A stretch of DNA of 26,238 nt from Ilumatobacteraceae bacterium (lineage in GTDB: Bacteria; Actinomycetota; Acidimicrobiia; Acidimicrobiales; Ilumatobacteraceae), in the NCBI GenBank assembly GCA_019090765.1, contig JAHRVJ010000075.1, positions 1 to 26,238 of the forward strand. The letters are read 5' to 3'. This document shows, one piece after another, positions 1 to 7,414 of this stretch. Below the pieces are notes generated by a model that worked only from the letters and a program-made list of their open reading frames with translations, was not told the DNA's origin and did not search any database. Each line of letters starts with the position of its first letter. The first letter of the stretch is position 1. The position numbers were made by a program, and so were the translations under genes.

Positions 1-31
1 TGAACTTGGCGATGATTGCAATCTTGCTCAT
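1..31 (-). CDS. 5' end of a small protein gene, possibly antibiotic-biosynthesis-monooxygenase (ABM) fold; cut by window edge
   Basis: Reading the minus strand from an ATG at 31, the first ten codons give MSKIAIIAKF and then leave the window. This short, beta-strand-like start resembles the N-termini of YgiN-like quinol monooxygenase/ABM-domain proteins, but ten residues cannot prove it. The ATG lies 39 bases after the glyS stop on the same strand, so it would be the last visible gene of the cis-prenyltransferase-like/recO/glyS unit. No clear Shine-Dalgarno sequence precedes it, and the spacer is filled by a hexanucleotide repeat. That a gene starts here is plausible; its product is a guess. 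Confidence 0.35.
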   Translation of the reverse strand, partial: MSKIAIIAKF

Positions 32-46
32 GGTCGATGACCGTAG

Positions 47-76
47 TCAGAATCAGGGTCAGAATCGGAATCAGAA
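47..76. repeat. Hexanucleotide tandem repeat, five units, spanning the glyS stop codon
   Basis: Five consecutive six-base units read TCAGAA, TCAGGG, TCAGAA, TCGGAA, TCAGAA on the plus strand. Three are identical, one differs at one base and one at two bases. On the minus strand the unit is TTCTGA, and the first unit supplies the last Phe codon and the TGA stop of glyS (TGA at 73-71). Later units keep in-frame TGA codons, so gain or loss of units would not change the GlyRS protein but would alter the spacer before the next gene. Confidence 0.75.
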
Positions 77-1381
77 ACCGAGTCGGTCGTTGACCGTGGC
101 CAGCAACTCGTCAATGGGCACTCGCACCTGCTCGGTGGTGTCCCGATCGCGAATGGTGACAGCGTTGTCGTCGAGCGAGTCGAAATCGACGGTCACTGCC
201 AGAGGGGTACCGATCTCGTCTTGGCGTCGGTAACGCTTACCAATGTTCTGCGTCTCGTCGTAGTCGACCATGTACCGGTCGGCAAGGAGTTCGCGGACCT
301 CGTGCGCCAACGGCGTGAGCGTGTCCTTCTTCGAGAGTGGCAGCACAGCGATCTTGTAAGGCGCGAGCCGCGGATGAAGACGCAGCACGGTGCGTTTGTC
401 GTCGTTAACGACATCTTCGTCATACGCCGCGAGCAAGAACGCGGCCATTGTCCGGGTCGCTCCGGCCGCTGGCTCGATCACGTACGGCACATAGCGTTCG
501 TTGGTCTGAGGGTCGAAGTAGTCGAGCTTCTCCCCTGAATGCTCAGCGTGCTGCTTGAGGTCGTAGTCAGACCGTTGAGCAATGCCTTCGAGTTCGTCAA
601 ACCCCCACGGAAAAGCGAACTCGACATCGGACGTACCCGTTGAATAATGCGACAGCTCATCTTCGTCGTGGGGTCGAAGCTGCAACATCTCAGCAGGAAT
701 ACCAAGGTCGATGTACCAGTTCATTCGAGCCTCGCACCAGTACTCGTACCAGTGGGCGCTATCTGCCGGAGGCACGAAGAACTCAAGCTCCATTTGGTCG
801 AACTCGCGAGTTCTGAAGATCCAGTTCTGAGGTGTGATTTCGTTGCGGAACGACTTGCCGACCTGAGCGATACCGAACGGCGGCTTCTTCCGCGAGGTCT
901 GGAGAACCTGACCGAAGTTGGTGAACATGCCCTGGGCAGTCTCCGGACGAAGGTACGCATCGGCGCCGCTGCCTTCAACCGGACCGGCCTGCGTCTTGAA
1001 CATCAAGTTGAATTCTCGTGCCTCGGTGAAGGTCTGCTTACCTCCACAATTCGGACAGGTGTCTGGATGTTCGAGCTTGTCGAGCCGAAACCGCTGCTTG
1101 CAGCTTGTGCAATCGACGAGCGGATCGGAGAAGTTCGCGAGGTGCCCTGACGCCTGCCAGACCTGCGGCGGGCTCAGAACCGCCGCATCGATCAGGACCA
1201 CGTCATCGCGCTGCTGGACGATCGACCGCAGCCACGCCTCTTTAACGTTGCGCAGCAGCAGTGACCCGAGCGGGCCGTAATCGTAGGTCGACCTGAAGCC
1301 GCCATAGATCTCAGCAGACTGGTAAACGAAGCCACGACGCTTGCAGAGGCTGACAATCTGGTCGAGGTCGGTGGCAGGCAT
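71..1381 (-). CDS. glyS: Glycyl-tRNA synthetase, single-chain alpha2 (eukaryote/archaeal-like) type
   Basis: This class II aminoacyl-tRNA synthetase charges tRNA-Gly with glycine in the cytoplasm. The 436-residue protein has the GlyRS N-terminus (RRGFVYQSAEIYGGFRSTYD, about 16-35), a four-Cys zinc-knuckle-like insert (CTSC at 91-94 and CPNC at 109-112), class II motif 2 (FRNEITP followed by NWIFRTREFDQMELEFF, about 178-202), a motif 3-like EPAAGATRTM, and a C-terminal anticodon-binding domain beginning near APYKIAVLPL. It is slightly shorter than the usual 460 or so residues, but all domains are present. The start is ATG at 1381. It lies 35 bases after recO on the same strand and is probably co-transcribed with it. 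Its stop lies in the hexamer repeat at 47-76. Confidence 0.97.
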   Translation of the reverse strand: MPATDLDQIVSLCKRRGFVYQSAEIYGGFRSTYDYGPLGSLLLRNVKEAWLRSIVQQRDDVVLIDAAVLSPPQVWQASGHLANFSDPLVDCTSCKQRFRLDKLEHPDTCPNCGGKQTFTEAREFNLMFKTQAGPVEGSGADAYLRPETAQGMFTNFGQVLQTSRKKPPFGIAQVGKSFRNEITPQNWIFRTREFDQMELEFFVPPADSAHWYEYWCEARMNWYIDLGIPAEMLQLRPHDEDELSHYSTGTSDVEFAFPWGFDELEGIAQRSDYDLKQHAEHSGEKLDYFDPQTNERYVPYVIEPAAGATRTMAAFLLAAYDEDVVNDDKRTVLRLHPRLAPYKIAVLPLSKKDTLTPLAHEVRELLADRYMVDYDETQNIGKRYRRQDEIGTPLAVTVDFDSLDDNAVTIRDRDTTEQVRVPIDELLATVNDRLGF

Positions 1382-1416
1382 AGAGACGAAATGCTACCGA
1401 AGCCGCGCTAAAGGAC

Positions 1417-2145
1417 TCAGTGAGTTTCAAACATCGCTACGGCTTTGAGCCGACGCTCGATATGAAACTCGAGAGCCTTAGTTGCCAGGGCGCTCACCTC
1501 GTGACTGGTAGGCGATTCCGGCTGGGCCAGCGCCCGAGCAAGCTGACCACCAAGAATCTCACGGAGTACAACAATTGCCGCCGGGCTAATTGCCTGCCCC
1601 GATCGGCAGTTGCGACACAGCACTCCGCCCTCTTGCAGGTCGAACGCAACGAACTGCGCGTCGGCGTCAGACATCGAGCAGCGCACACATCGATCAAGCT
1701 CAGGTCGCATCCCTTCGTTCGCAAGCAACTTCCAATAGAACGCGGCAACGTTGAGCGGCGACGGGCTGGCAGCAATCGTGCGTAACACGCCAACCAGCAT
1801 GCGATAGAGATGAGGGTTCGGGTCGCGCTCAAGCGACAGCTGATCTGCAGCTTCAACAACCGCCAGGCCCTGCGACGCACAATCCAGGTTGGAAAGTAGC
1901 GGAGACAACGACTCGACGGCCTCGGCCTGGCTAACAATGTCGAGGTCGCGGCCTCGATACAGCAACAGCCGCACGTGGCTCATCGGTTCGAGACGCGCCC
2001 CGAACTTCGACTTGGTCTTACGGACACCTTTGGCAACTGCACGAACCTTGCCGTTCTCAGCAGTGTGGATCACGACGATGCGATCCGACTCGCGCAGCTT
2101 GTAGGTACGCAGCACCACCCCGGTATCGCGATATAGACCGCTCAC
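1417..2145 (-). CDS. recO: DNA repair protein RecO
   Basis: RecO is a mediator of the RecFOR pathway: it binds SSB-coated single-stranded DNA and helps load RecA at gaps. The 242-residue protein has the N-terminal OB-fold start (YRDTGVVLRTYKLRESDRIV, residues 5-24, then GKVRAVAKGVRKTKSKFGARL) and a helical C-terminal part carrying a zinc site with CVRC at 153-156 and CRNC at 177-180. The start is GTG at 2145-2143 and overlaps the stop of the upstream cis-prenyltransferase-like gene by four bases (GTGA), which implies translational coupling. glyS follows 35 bases downstream. recO next to uppS is a common actinobacterial arrangement; here its partner is the degenerate uppS homologue. Confidence 0.95.
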   Translation of the reverse strand: MSGLYRDTGVVLRTYKLRESDRIVVIHTAENGKVRAVAKGVRKTKSKFGARLEPMSHVRLLLYRGRDLDIVSQAEAVESLSPLLSNLDCASQGLAVVEAADQLSLERDPNPHLYRMLVGVLRTIAASPSPLNVAAFYWKLLANEGMRPELDRCVRCSMSDADAQFVAFDLQEGGVLCRNCRSGQAISPAAIVVLREILGGQLARALAQPESPTSHEVSALATKALEFHIERRLKAVAMFETH

Positions 2146-2723
2146 TCTTCGAGTCCGCCGAACCTCCGCTCCCGTTGAGCGAAAGCAGCAATCGCGTCAA
2201 CGAGATGTTCAGCATCGAGTTGCTCCCACGCCAGCGGAAGGAAAACCAGCTCGCCGTACGCCAATTCCCAAACCAGCGACGGTGGTAATCGCGTTGACGG
2301 TCCAAGCACCACGATCAAGTCGGGCTCGCAATCGGCTGGCGAATACAGAATCTCAGCAACGGTCGCCTCATTGACAGGATCCTCGGGACGGAGACGACCC
2401 ATTGCCTCAGCGAACCGCTCGCGACCATCGCCGCAAGGGTCAATAATCACGCGACACGAGCCAACCTGATGCTCCCACAACTCTTGCTCATCGGGATTCT
2501 CACCCGATTCAAAGGATCGCAGAGTAAGAAAAGACGCGCCTGCTTGGTCGGCCACCGCTCCGAGGCACTCCACCCGCTGCTGCCAGCGATCATGGCTGAG
2601 GTGTCCCCATTCTCTGAGGGTTCCGCCAACGACCATCACGTGGCGTAGCACCTGTTGCATCGGGTCAGCATCATCAGATGTCGAGGGTCCAGGATCAGGT
2701 GCCGATGCCAGCTTGGTTACCAC
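2142..2723 (-). CDS. Degenerate cis-prenyltransferase (UppS-like) protein, probable non-catalytic partner subunit (NgBR/Nus1-like architecture)
   Basis: The 193-residue protein aligns by eye with UppS at both ends. The N-terminal block HVMVVGGTLREWGHLSH (28-44) matches HVACIMDGNGRWAGKRG of the neighbouring UppS, but the catalytic Asp is replaced by Gly34. PDLIVVLGPSTRLPPSLVW (134-152) matches the RTSGERRVSNFLLW region, but the Arg, Glu and Ser that bind substrate are Val139, Ser143 and Pro147. The C-terminus keeps AYGELVF with Glu158 and ends RERRFGGLEE, so the RxG motif (Arg187-Phe-Gly189) is intact. The FSTENW loop is missing and the middle is short. GTG at 2723 is the chosen start; ATG at 2660 is an alternative. 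The gene overlaps recO by four bases and starts 56 bases from the divergent uppS. Family membership is seen in the sequence; the role as a partner subunit is inferred. Confidence 0.75.
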   Translation of the reverse strand: MVTKLASAPDPGPSTSDDADPMQQVLRHVMVVGGTLREWGHLSHDRWQQRVECLGAVADQAGASFLTLRSFESGENPDEQELWEHQVGSCRVIIDPCGDGRERFAEAMGRLRPEDPVNEATVAEILYSPADCEPDLIVVLGPSTRLPPSLVWELAYGELVFLPLAWEQLDAEHLVDAIAAFAQRERRFGGLEE

Positions 2724-2779
2724 GTCCCCATTCTTCCATGCTGCGGCCGAGGATCAACGCCTAGCTAGCCTGGAGACCC
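2724..2779. promoter_or_regulatory. Shared divergent promoter region between the UppS-like gene and uppS
   Basis: Only 56 bases separate the two divergent GTG starts. On the plus strand TAGCCT at 2766-2771 fits a TANNNT -10 box and ends eight bases before the uppS GTG, so transcription could begin at or near the start codon (leaderless). GGAG at 2772-2775 could alternatively be a ribosome site, though only four bases from the GTG. No convincing -35 is visible. Both genes must be expressed from this small region or by read-through, which fits linked expression of two subunits. Confidence 0.4.
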
Positions 2780-3454
2780 GTGGCGCAGTCATCAACAGAT
2801 CACCGATATCACGTTGCGTGCATCATGGACGGCAACGGCCGCTGGGCCGGTAAGCGCGGTCTGCCCCGCACGGCGGGACACACCGAAGGTGAGGAAAATT
2901 TGGCCCGCATTGTGCGGATTGCCGTCCGCCGCAACATTGGTTGGCTCACGGTGTTCGGGTTCTCAACCGAAAATTGGCGCCGCCCCCGACCCGAAGTGCG
3001 CCATATTCTGGGCCTTCACGAGAAACTGTTTGGCCGCGTTGACGAGCTCAACGAACTCAATGTCCGGATTCAGTGGATCGGACGGCCATTCGACTCACCT
3101 GAGGCGCGCACCCCACGCTACGTGCAGCGCGCTATTCGCAAGGCAATCGCGAGCACCGCGGACAACACCGGGATGGTGCTCACCGTGGCGTTTGACTACG
3201 GCGGACGCTCCGAGCTTGTCGCGGCCGTTGACTCAGCTCGCCAATCACCCGATGGGGTCACCACTGATTCAATTTCGGCCAACCTTTGCCTGCCCGAACT
3301 TCCGCCCGTTGACGTATTGGTGCGCACCAGCGGCGAGCGACGCGTCTCAAACTTCTTGCTGTGGCAGTCAGCAGGAGCCGCGATCTATTTCACCGATGCC
3401 CCCTGGCCCGATTTCGACGCGGCCGAACTCGACGCCGCGCTGGCGTTGACTTGA
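2780..3454 (+). CDS. uppS: cis-Prenyltransferase (undecaprenyl diphosphate synthase), catalytic subunit lacking the C-terminal RxG tail
   Basis: The family condenses isopentenyl diphosphate onto an allylic primer to make the C55 (or shorter) lipid carrier for peptidoglycan and glycan synthesis. In the 224 residues, the catalytic loop MDGNGRW (16-22, Asp17), FGFSTENWRRP (59-69), FDYGGR (138-143) and RTSGERRVSNFLLW (182-195) are all intact. Two things are odd. The Glu of the usual AYAELYF block is Ala201 (AGAAIYF), and the protein stops at DAALALT, about 15-20 residues before the family's usual RRERRFGG end. Neither of the other two frames past 3454 encodes that tail, so a simple frameshift does not explain the loss. 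The GTG start at 2780 is 56 bases from the divergent UppS-like gene. The stop shares one base with the dinG ATG (TGATG). Confidence 0.93.
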   Translation: MAQSSTDHRYHVACIMDGNGRWAGKRGLPRTAGHTEGEENLARIVRIAVRRNIGWLTVFGFSTENWRRPRPEVRHILGLHEKLFGRVDELNELNVRIQWIGRPFDSPEARTPRYVQRAIRKAIASTADNTGMVLTVAFDYGGRSELVAAVDSARQSPDGVTTDSISANLCLPELPPVDVLVRTSGERRVSNFLLWQSAGAAIYFTDAPWPDFDAAELDAALALT

Positions 3455-5349
3455 TGGACGCCAGCACCGCGGACACGCCGCCAACAGCCACATCGACCGC
3501 ACTCGCGAAGGTCACCTCGGCCTTGGCCAATGCAGAGAATCGAGACGGTCAGCGCGAGATGGCCGAGTTGGTTACGCAGGCAATCGAATCTCAACGCCAC
3601 CTCGTTGTTCAGGCCGGAACCGGCACTGGTAAGACCCTCGCATACCTCATTCCGGCAATCATTAGTGGCTCCTCGATCGTGGTTGCCACTGCCACCAAGG
3701 CCCTCCAAGATCAACTTGCAACAAAGGACCTGCCGTTCCTAAGCGAACACCTCGGTGTCAGTTTCGATTGGGCAATCCTTAAGGGGCGCAGTAACTACGT
3801 TTGCCTCCAACGACTGCACGAAGTCGGCTCTTCTGAACAGGGCCAGCTCGAACTGGACACCCTTGCGGTAGCCACTCAGGCCGAGATCAAGAAGCTTCGA
3901 GCGTGGGCCGACACCAGCGAAACTGGCGACGCTGCCGAGCTTGATTGGACCCCTTCGGATAGCTCATGGCGTGCGGTCAGCGTCGGTAGCGACGAGTGCC
4001 CCGGTGCTGACCGCTGCCCGCAGGGCGACCCTTGCTTTGCGCAGCGCGCACGTCGGCGAGCCGACGAAGCCAACGTCGTCGTGGTCAACACCTACCTTTA
4101 CGGTCTCAACGTTGCCAGCGAAGGCGTAATCCTTCCGGAGCACGACGTCGTCGTCTTCGACGAGGCGCAAGTGCTTGAAGACATCATGAGCGACACCGTC
4201 GGAGTCGAGATCTCCCCAGGCCGTTTCGCCACCCTGTCTGGCGTGGTTGGACGCATCATCGACGACCCCCAACTGGTCGGCTCAATCGCAGAGATCTCTC
4301 AAGGGCTTCGCGACGCCCTCGAAGACCACGTCGGCGACCGTCTGCCCACCCCGCTTCCCGAACGCATACAAGAGGTTCTGGTCGACGCCCGACTACGTCT
4401 TGGGAAAGCAATCGACACGTTATTGGCGATCGACACCAAGGTCGAAGACGCCGTGCAGCGTAAACTGCGGGCCCAAAAGATGACCGGTCGAGCGATTGAA
4501 CAGCTTGACGCTGCCGTCCAATGCCGTGAAGGGTATGTGGCCTTCGTTTCAGGCTCCCGGGATTCTCCAAGGCTCGAAATTGCTCCACTCGACGTTGGCC
4601 CGACCATGGCAGCCAGAGTTTGGGAGAAGCGCACCGGCGTACTCACCAGTGCAACGATCCCATCGTCGCTGGCCACCCGTGTCGGAATCAGCGAAACCGA
4701 TGTCGAAATTGCCGACGTAGGCAGCCCCTTCGACTACGAGTCGAACTCAATGCTGTATTGCGCAATGCACATGCCGAATCCGAATAGCGATGCCTTTCGA
4801 CCGGCGGTGCACGACGAACTCGAAGCTCTCATTGGCGCTGCGGGTGGACGCACGTTGGCGCTGTTCACTAGCTGGCGCTCGATGGACGACGCGGCCGAAG
4901 CACTACGTGACCGGGTTGACTTTCCGATCCTCACTCAACGGGACTTCCCCAAGCCCGCCCTGATCAAGAAATTCGCCGACAGTGAGGAGACCTGCCTGTT
5001 CGCGACCGCTGGCCTCTTCCAAGGAGTCGATGTTCCGGGGCCGACCCTGTCCTTGGTTGTAATTGACCGCATTCCCTTTCCGCGACCCGACGATCCACTA
5101 CTGAGCGCACGTCGCGAATCGCTGGGTCCCGACGCATTCGGACAGATCGACATTCCGCGCGCGTCGATGATGTTGGCTCAGGCCTGTGGCCGCCTGATTC
5201 GTAGCACAACCGACCGTGGCGCTGTTGCCGTGATGGACCCCCGGTTAGGGAAGGCCAAATACCGTTGGGAAATCGTCAAAGCGCTACCGCCGATGAAACG
5301 AACACGGCACCGATCTGAAGTCGAAGAATTCCTACAACAACTCAGGTGA
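3454..5349 (+). CDS. dinG: DinG/YoaA-type ATP-dependent helicase (XPD-like, Fe-S)
   Basis: This is a superfamily 2 helicase of the XPD/DinG group, expected to unwind 5'-overhang, R-loop or other structured DNA during repair. From the ATG at 3454 the product is 631 residues. Walker A is AGTGTGKT (54-61), the Walker B/DEAH-like box is DEAQ (236-239), and Cys117, Cys182, Cys188 and Cys194 sit where the 4Fe-4S cluster of this family is held. The C-terminal helicase motifs include FQGVDVPG and QACGRLIRS (motif VI). An upstream in-frame GTG at 3361 exists but lies inside uppS; the ATG that overlaps the uppS stop (TGATG) is far more likely. The 3' end overlaps the convergent aldolase gene by eight bases. 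Confidence 0.93.
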   Translation: MDASTADTPPTATSTALAKVTSALANAENRDGQREMAELVTQAIESQRHLVVQAGTGTGKTLAYLIPAIISGSSIVVATATKALQDQLATKDLPFLSEHLGVSFDWAILKGRSNYVCLQRLHEVGSSEQGQLELDTLAVATQAEIKKLRAWADTSETGDAAELDWTPSDSSWRAVSVGSDECPGADRCPQGDPCFAQRARRRADEANVVVVNTYLYGLNVASEGVILPEHDVVVFDEAQVLEDIMSDTVGVEISPGRFATLSGVVGRIIDDPQLVGSIAEISQGLRDALEDHVGDRLPTPLPERIQEVLVDARLRLGKAIDTLLAIDTKVEDAVQRKLRAQKMTGRAIEQLDAAVQCREGYVAFVSGSRDSPRLEIAPLDVGPTMAARVWEKRTGVLTSATIPSSLATRVGISETDVEIADVGSPFDYESNSMLYCAMHMPNPNSDAFRPAVHDELEALIGAAGGRTLALFTSWRSMDDAAEALRDRVDFPILTQRDFPKPALIKKFADSEETCLFATAGLFQGVDVPGPTLSLVVIDRIPFPRPDDPLLSARRESLGPDAFGQIDIPRASMMLAQACGRLIRSTTDRGAVAVMDPRLGKAKYRWEIVKALPPMKRTRHRSEVEEFLQQLR

Positions 5350-6421
5350 GCGTGTTCACGTTGTGGAGTTCGGTGAAAGCCTGCTCCATCCGTGTCACGA
5401 AGCTGTCTTCGCCAGCCCGGAGCCAAGCCCGCGGGTCATACTGCTTCTTGTTCGGCGCATCAGGGCCCGTCGGGTTGCCCAACTGCCCCTGGAGGTAGTC
5501 GTGCTTGTCAGCCTCGTACCCTCGAACACCATCCCAGAACGCCCACTGCAGATCAGTGTCAATGTTCATTTTGATGACGCCGTAGCTCAGTGACTCAGCG
5601 ATCTCGTCGGCACTCGAACCCGAGCCGCCGTGGAAGACGAAGTTCACCGGCTTGTCACCGGTGTCGAACTTCGCCGCTACATGAGCCTGAGCGTCACGCA
5701 GAATTGTTGGTGTGAGTTTGACATTTCCAGGTTTGTAAACGCCGTGCACGTTTCCGAAAGCCGCTGCGACGGTGAAGGCCGGGCTCACTTCAGATAGCCG
5801 CTCATAGGCGTACGCGACCTCTTCGGGCTTCGAGTACAGATCCGCTGGGTCGGCATCAGAGTTGTCGACGCCATCTTCTTCGCCGCCGGTGATGCCCAGT
5901 TCGATCTCAAGCGTCATTCCGATCTTCGACATCCGCTTGAGGTACTCAACACACACGTCGATATTTTCCTCCATCGGCTGATCGGAAAGGTCCAACATGT
6001 GTGAGCTGAACAGTGGTTCACCCGTCTGTTCGAAGTGTTCTTCGCCGACGCCGATCAGTCCAGAGATCCATCCGAGCTTGCCCTTCGGACAATGATCGGT
6101 ATGCAGAATCACTCGGGCGCCGTAAGCCGCGGCCATCGTTCGCACATGCTTGGCCCCCGCGACGGAACCGAGGATGGAAGCCTCGTCACCACCGACCGGA
6201 ACAGCCTTGCCTCCGACAAAAGCACCGCCGCTACTGGAGAATTGAATGATCACGGGGCTGTTGACCTTGCCCGCGGCCTCCATCACCGCGTTCATCGAGT
6301 TCGTGCCAATGCAGTTCGCCGCCGGAAGCGCAAACTGCTCGGCCTTGGCCAGGGCGAACACCTGCGACACTGCGTCGCCAGTCAAAACGCCTGCGGGAAA
6401 GTCGTTGCGGAGTTCAGTCAC
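5342..6421 (-). CDS. fba: Class II fructose-bisphosphate aldolase
   Basis: This zinc enzyme interconverts fructose 1,6-bisphosphate with dihydroxyacetone phosphate and glyceraldehyde 3-phosphate in glycolysis and gluconeogenesis. Visible marks are HTDHC (metal-binding His), LEIELGITGGEEDGVDNS, FGNVHGVYKPGN, FHGGSGS, KMNIDTDLQWAFW and YDPRAWLRAGE. The GTG at 6421 gives a 359-residue protein starting MTELRNDFPAGVLTGD, the same length and start position as E. coli FbaA. An upstream in-frame start at 6499 would add a 26-residue tail that looks unlike the family. A TACACT -10 box seven bases upstream of the GTG supports it. The sequence reads much more like the E. coli form than the mycobacterial form. 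It overlaps dinG by eight bases tail to tail. Confidence 0.96.
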   Translation of the reverse strand: MTELRNDFPAGVLTGDAVSQVFALAKAEQFALPAANCIGTNSMNAVMEAAGKVNSPVIIQFSSSGGAFVGGKAVPVGGDEASILGSVAGAKHVRTMAAAYGARVILHTDHCPKGKLGWISGLIGVGEEHFEQTGEPLFSSHMLDLSDQPMEENIDVCVEYLKRMSKIGMTLEIELGITGGEEDGVDNSDADPADLYSKPEEVAYAYERLSEVSPAFTVAAAFGNVHGVYKPGNVKLTPTILRDAQAHVAAKFDTGDKPVNFVFHGGSGSSADEIAESLSYGVIKMNIDTDLQWAFWDGVRGYEADKHDYLQGQLGNPTGPDAPNKKQYDPRAWLRAGEDSFVTRMEQAFTELHNVNTLT

Positions 6422-6428
6422 AAGGCCG

Positions 6429-6434
6429 AGTGTA
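6429..6434 (-). promoter_or_regulatory. Candidate -10 box for leaderless fba transcript
   Basis: On the minus strand TACACT fits TANNNT and lies seven bases upstream of the fba GTG at 6421, so the first base of the start codon would be the transcription start. No good -35 hexamer is seen 16-18 bases upstream. The site is weak on its own but agrees with the family-based start choice. Confidence 0.35.
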
Positions 6435-6507
6435 GGAGCCAGCGGGAATTTCAGATAGTGGGGTGGAATGGAATTCTTCGCAGAGACCGGAACTGGCACC
6501 TCAAGAG

Positions 6508-7410
6508 ATGGCTGACTCCCGCAAACCAGACAAGGTGGTCATTGACGGCTTCAACGGTGTCAAGATCACCGCCGACCATTGGCTAGGGGATGGGCCAGCT
6601 GTCGTAATGGCCCACGGTGGAGGGCAAACCCGACACTCGTGGGGTGGCACTGCCTCCGTGCTCGCGACTCATGGCCACCAGGTGCTGTCGGTCGATCTTC
6701 GCGGTCACGGCGACACCGACTGGGACTCCGACGGCAACTACACAATGAAGGCCTATCGCGACGACGCCCTCGCAGTCGCCGCGTGGATCGATGAACCAAT
6801 CGCCTGGGTTGGCGCCTCACTGGGCGGGATGACTGGCCTGTGTGCGGTCCATGAGACACCCGACGCATTCTCGGCGCTGGTACTCGTCGACATCACGCCG
6901 AAACCGGCCACCAAGGGCCTCGACCGAATCCTGGCCTTCATGTCGAATGATGCCGAGCGTGGGTTCGCGACTCTAGAGGACGCCGCCGACGCGATCGCCG
7001 AATATCAGCCCCATCGCCCCCGGCCGAAAGACCTCACCGGGCTTTCCAAGAACCTTCGCCTTCGCGAGGACGGGCGTTGGCATTGGCATTGGGACCCCGC
7101 CTTCCTCAGCGCATCAAACGGCCGTACCAGCGAGCACGCCCGCGACAAACGCCACACCGAGCTCACTGGCTTCGCCAAAGATATCCGAAAGCCAACCATG
7201 CTCATTCGCGGACGACTCTCAGACCTCGTCACCGAAGAAGAAGCTGAGGAGTTCTTGAAACTGGTCCCCCACGCCGAATACGTCGACGTCGCGGACGCCG
7301 CGCACATGATTGCCGGAGACAAGAACGACGTCTTCACCGACGCCGTCGTCAATTTTCTCGACAACCAACTCCCAGGCAGGCTCCCAGATCACCCCGACGT
7401 GGGAGACTGA
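6508..7410 (+). CDS. Alpha/beta-fold hydrolase of unknown substrate
   Basis: This is a cytoplasmic alpha/beta hydrolase. The oxyanion region is VVMAHGGG, followed by DLRGHGDTDWD. The nucleophile elbow is GASLGG, the acid region is PTMLIRGRLSDLVTEE, and the catalytic His is in DAAHMIAGD. The ATG at 6508 gives 300 residues (MADSRKPDKV); an in-frame GTG at 6463 would add 15 residues and cannot be excluded. It is divergent from fba and only four bases before an acyl-CoA synthetase gene, so the two are probably co-transcribed and may handle an acyl or ester substrate together. The true substrate cannot be read from the sequence. Confidence 0.85.
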   Translation: MADSRKPDKVVIDGFNGVKITADHWLGDGPAVVMAHGGGQTRHSWGGTASVLATHGHQVLSVDLRGHGDTDWDSDGNYTMKAYRDDALAVAAWIDEPIAWVGASLGGMTGLCAVHETPDAFSALVLVDITPKPATKGLDRILAFMSNDAERGFATLEDAADAIAEYQPHRPRPKDLTGLSKNLRLREDGRWHWHWDPAFLSASNGRTSEHARDKRHTELTGFAKDIRKPTMLIRGRLSDLVTEEEAEEFLKLVPHAEYVDVADAAHMIAGDKNDVFTDAVVNFLDNQLPGRLPDHPDVGD

Positions 7411-7414
7411 GGCA

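Noticed and set aside
2142..2723. UppS-like gene as a decaying pseudogene
   Set aside because: The frame is intact over 193 codons, its two ends are well conserved, and it is coupled to recO by a four-base overlap. Loss is confined to active-site residues.
3361..3453. Upstream extension of the dinG frame to a GTG inside uppS
   Set aside because: The extra 31 residues are an out-of-frame translation of conserved uppS sequence; the ATG at 3454 with TGATG overlap is the normal start.
2780..3454. uppS as a truncated pseudogene
   Set aside because: All catalytic motifs are intact, the gene is coupled to dinG, and the missing tail is present in the neighbouring homologue, which fits division of labour better than decay.
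6035..6586. A 183-codon plus-strand open frame over the aldolase gene
   Set aside because: It is antisense to conserved aldolase sequence and shows no recognisable domain.
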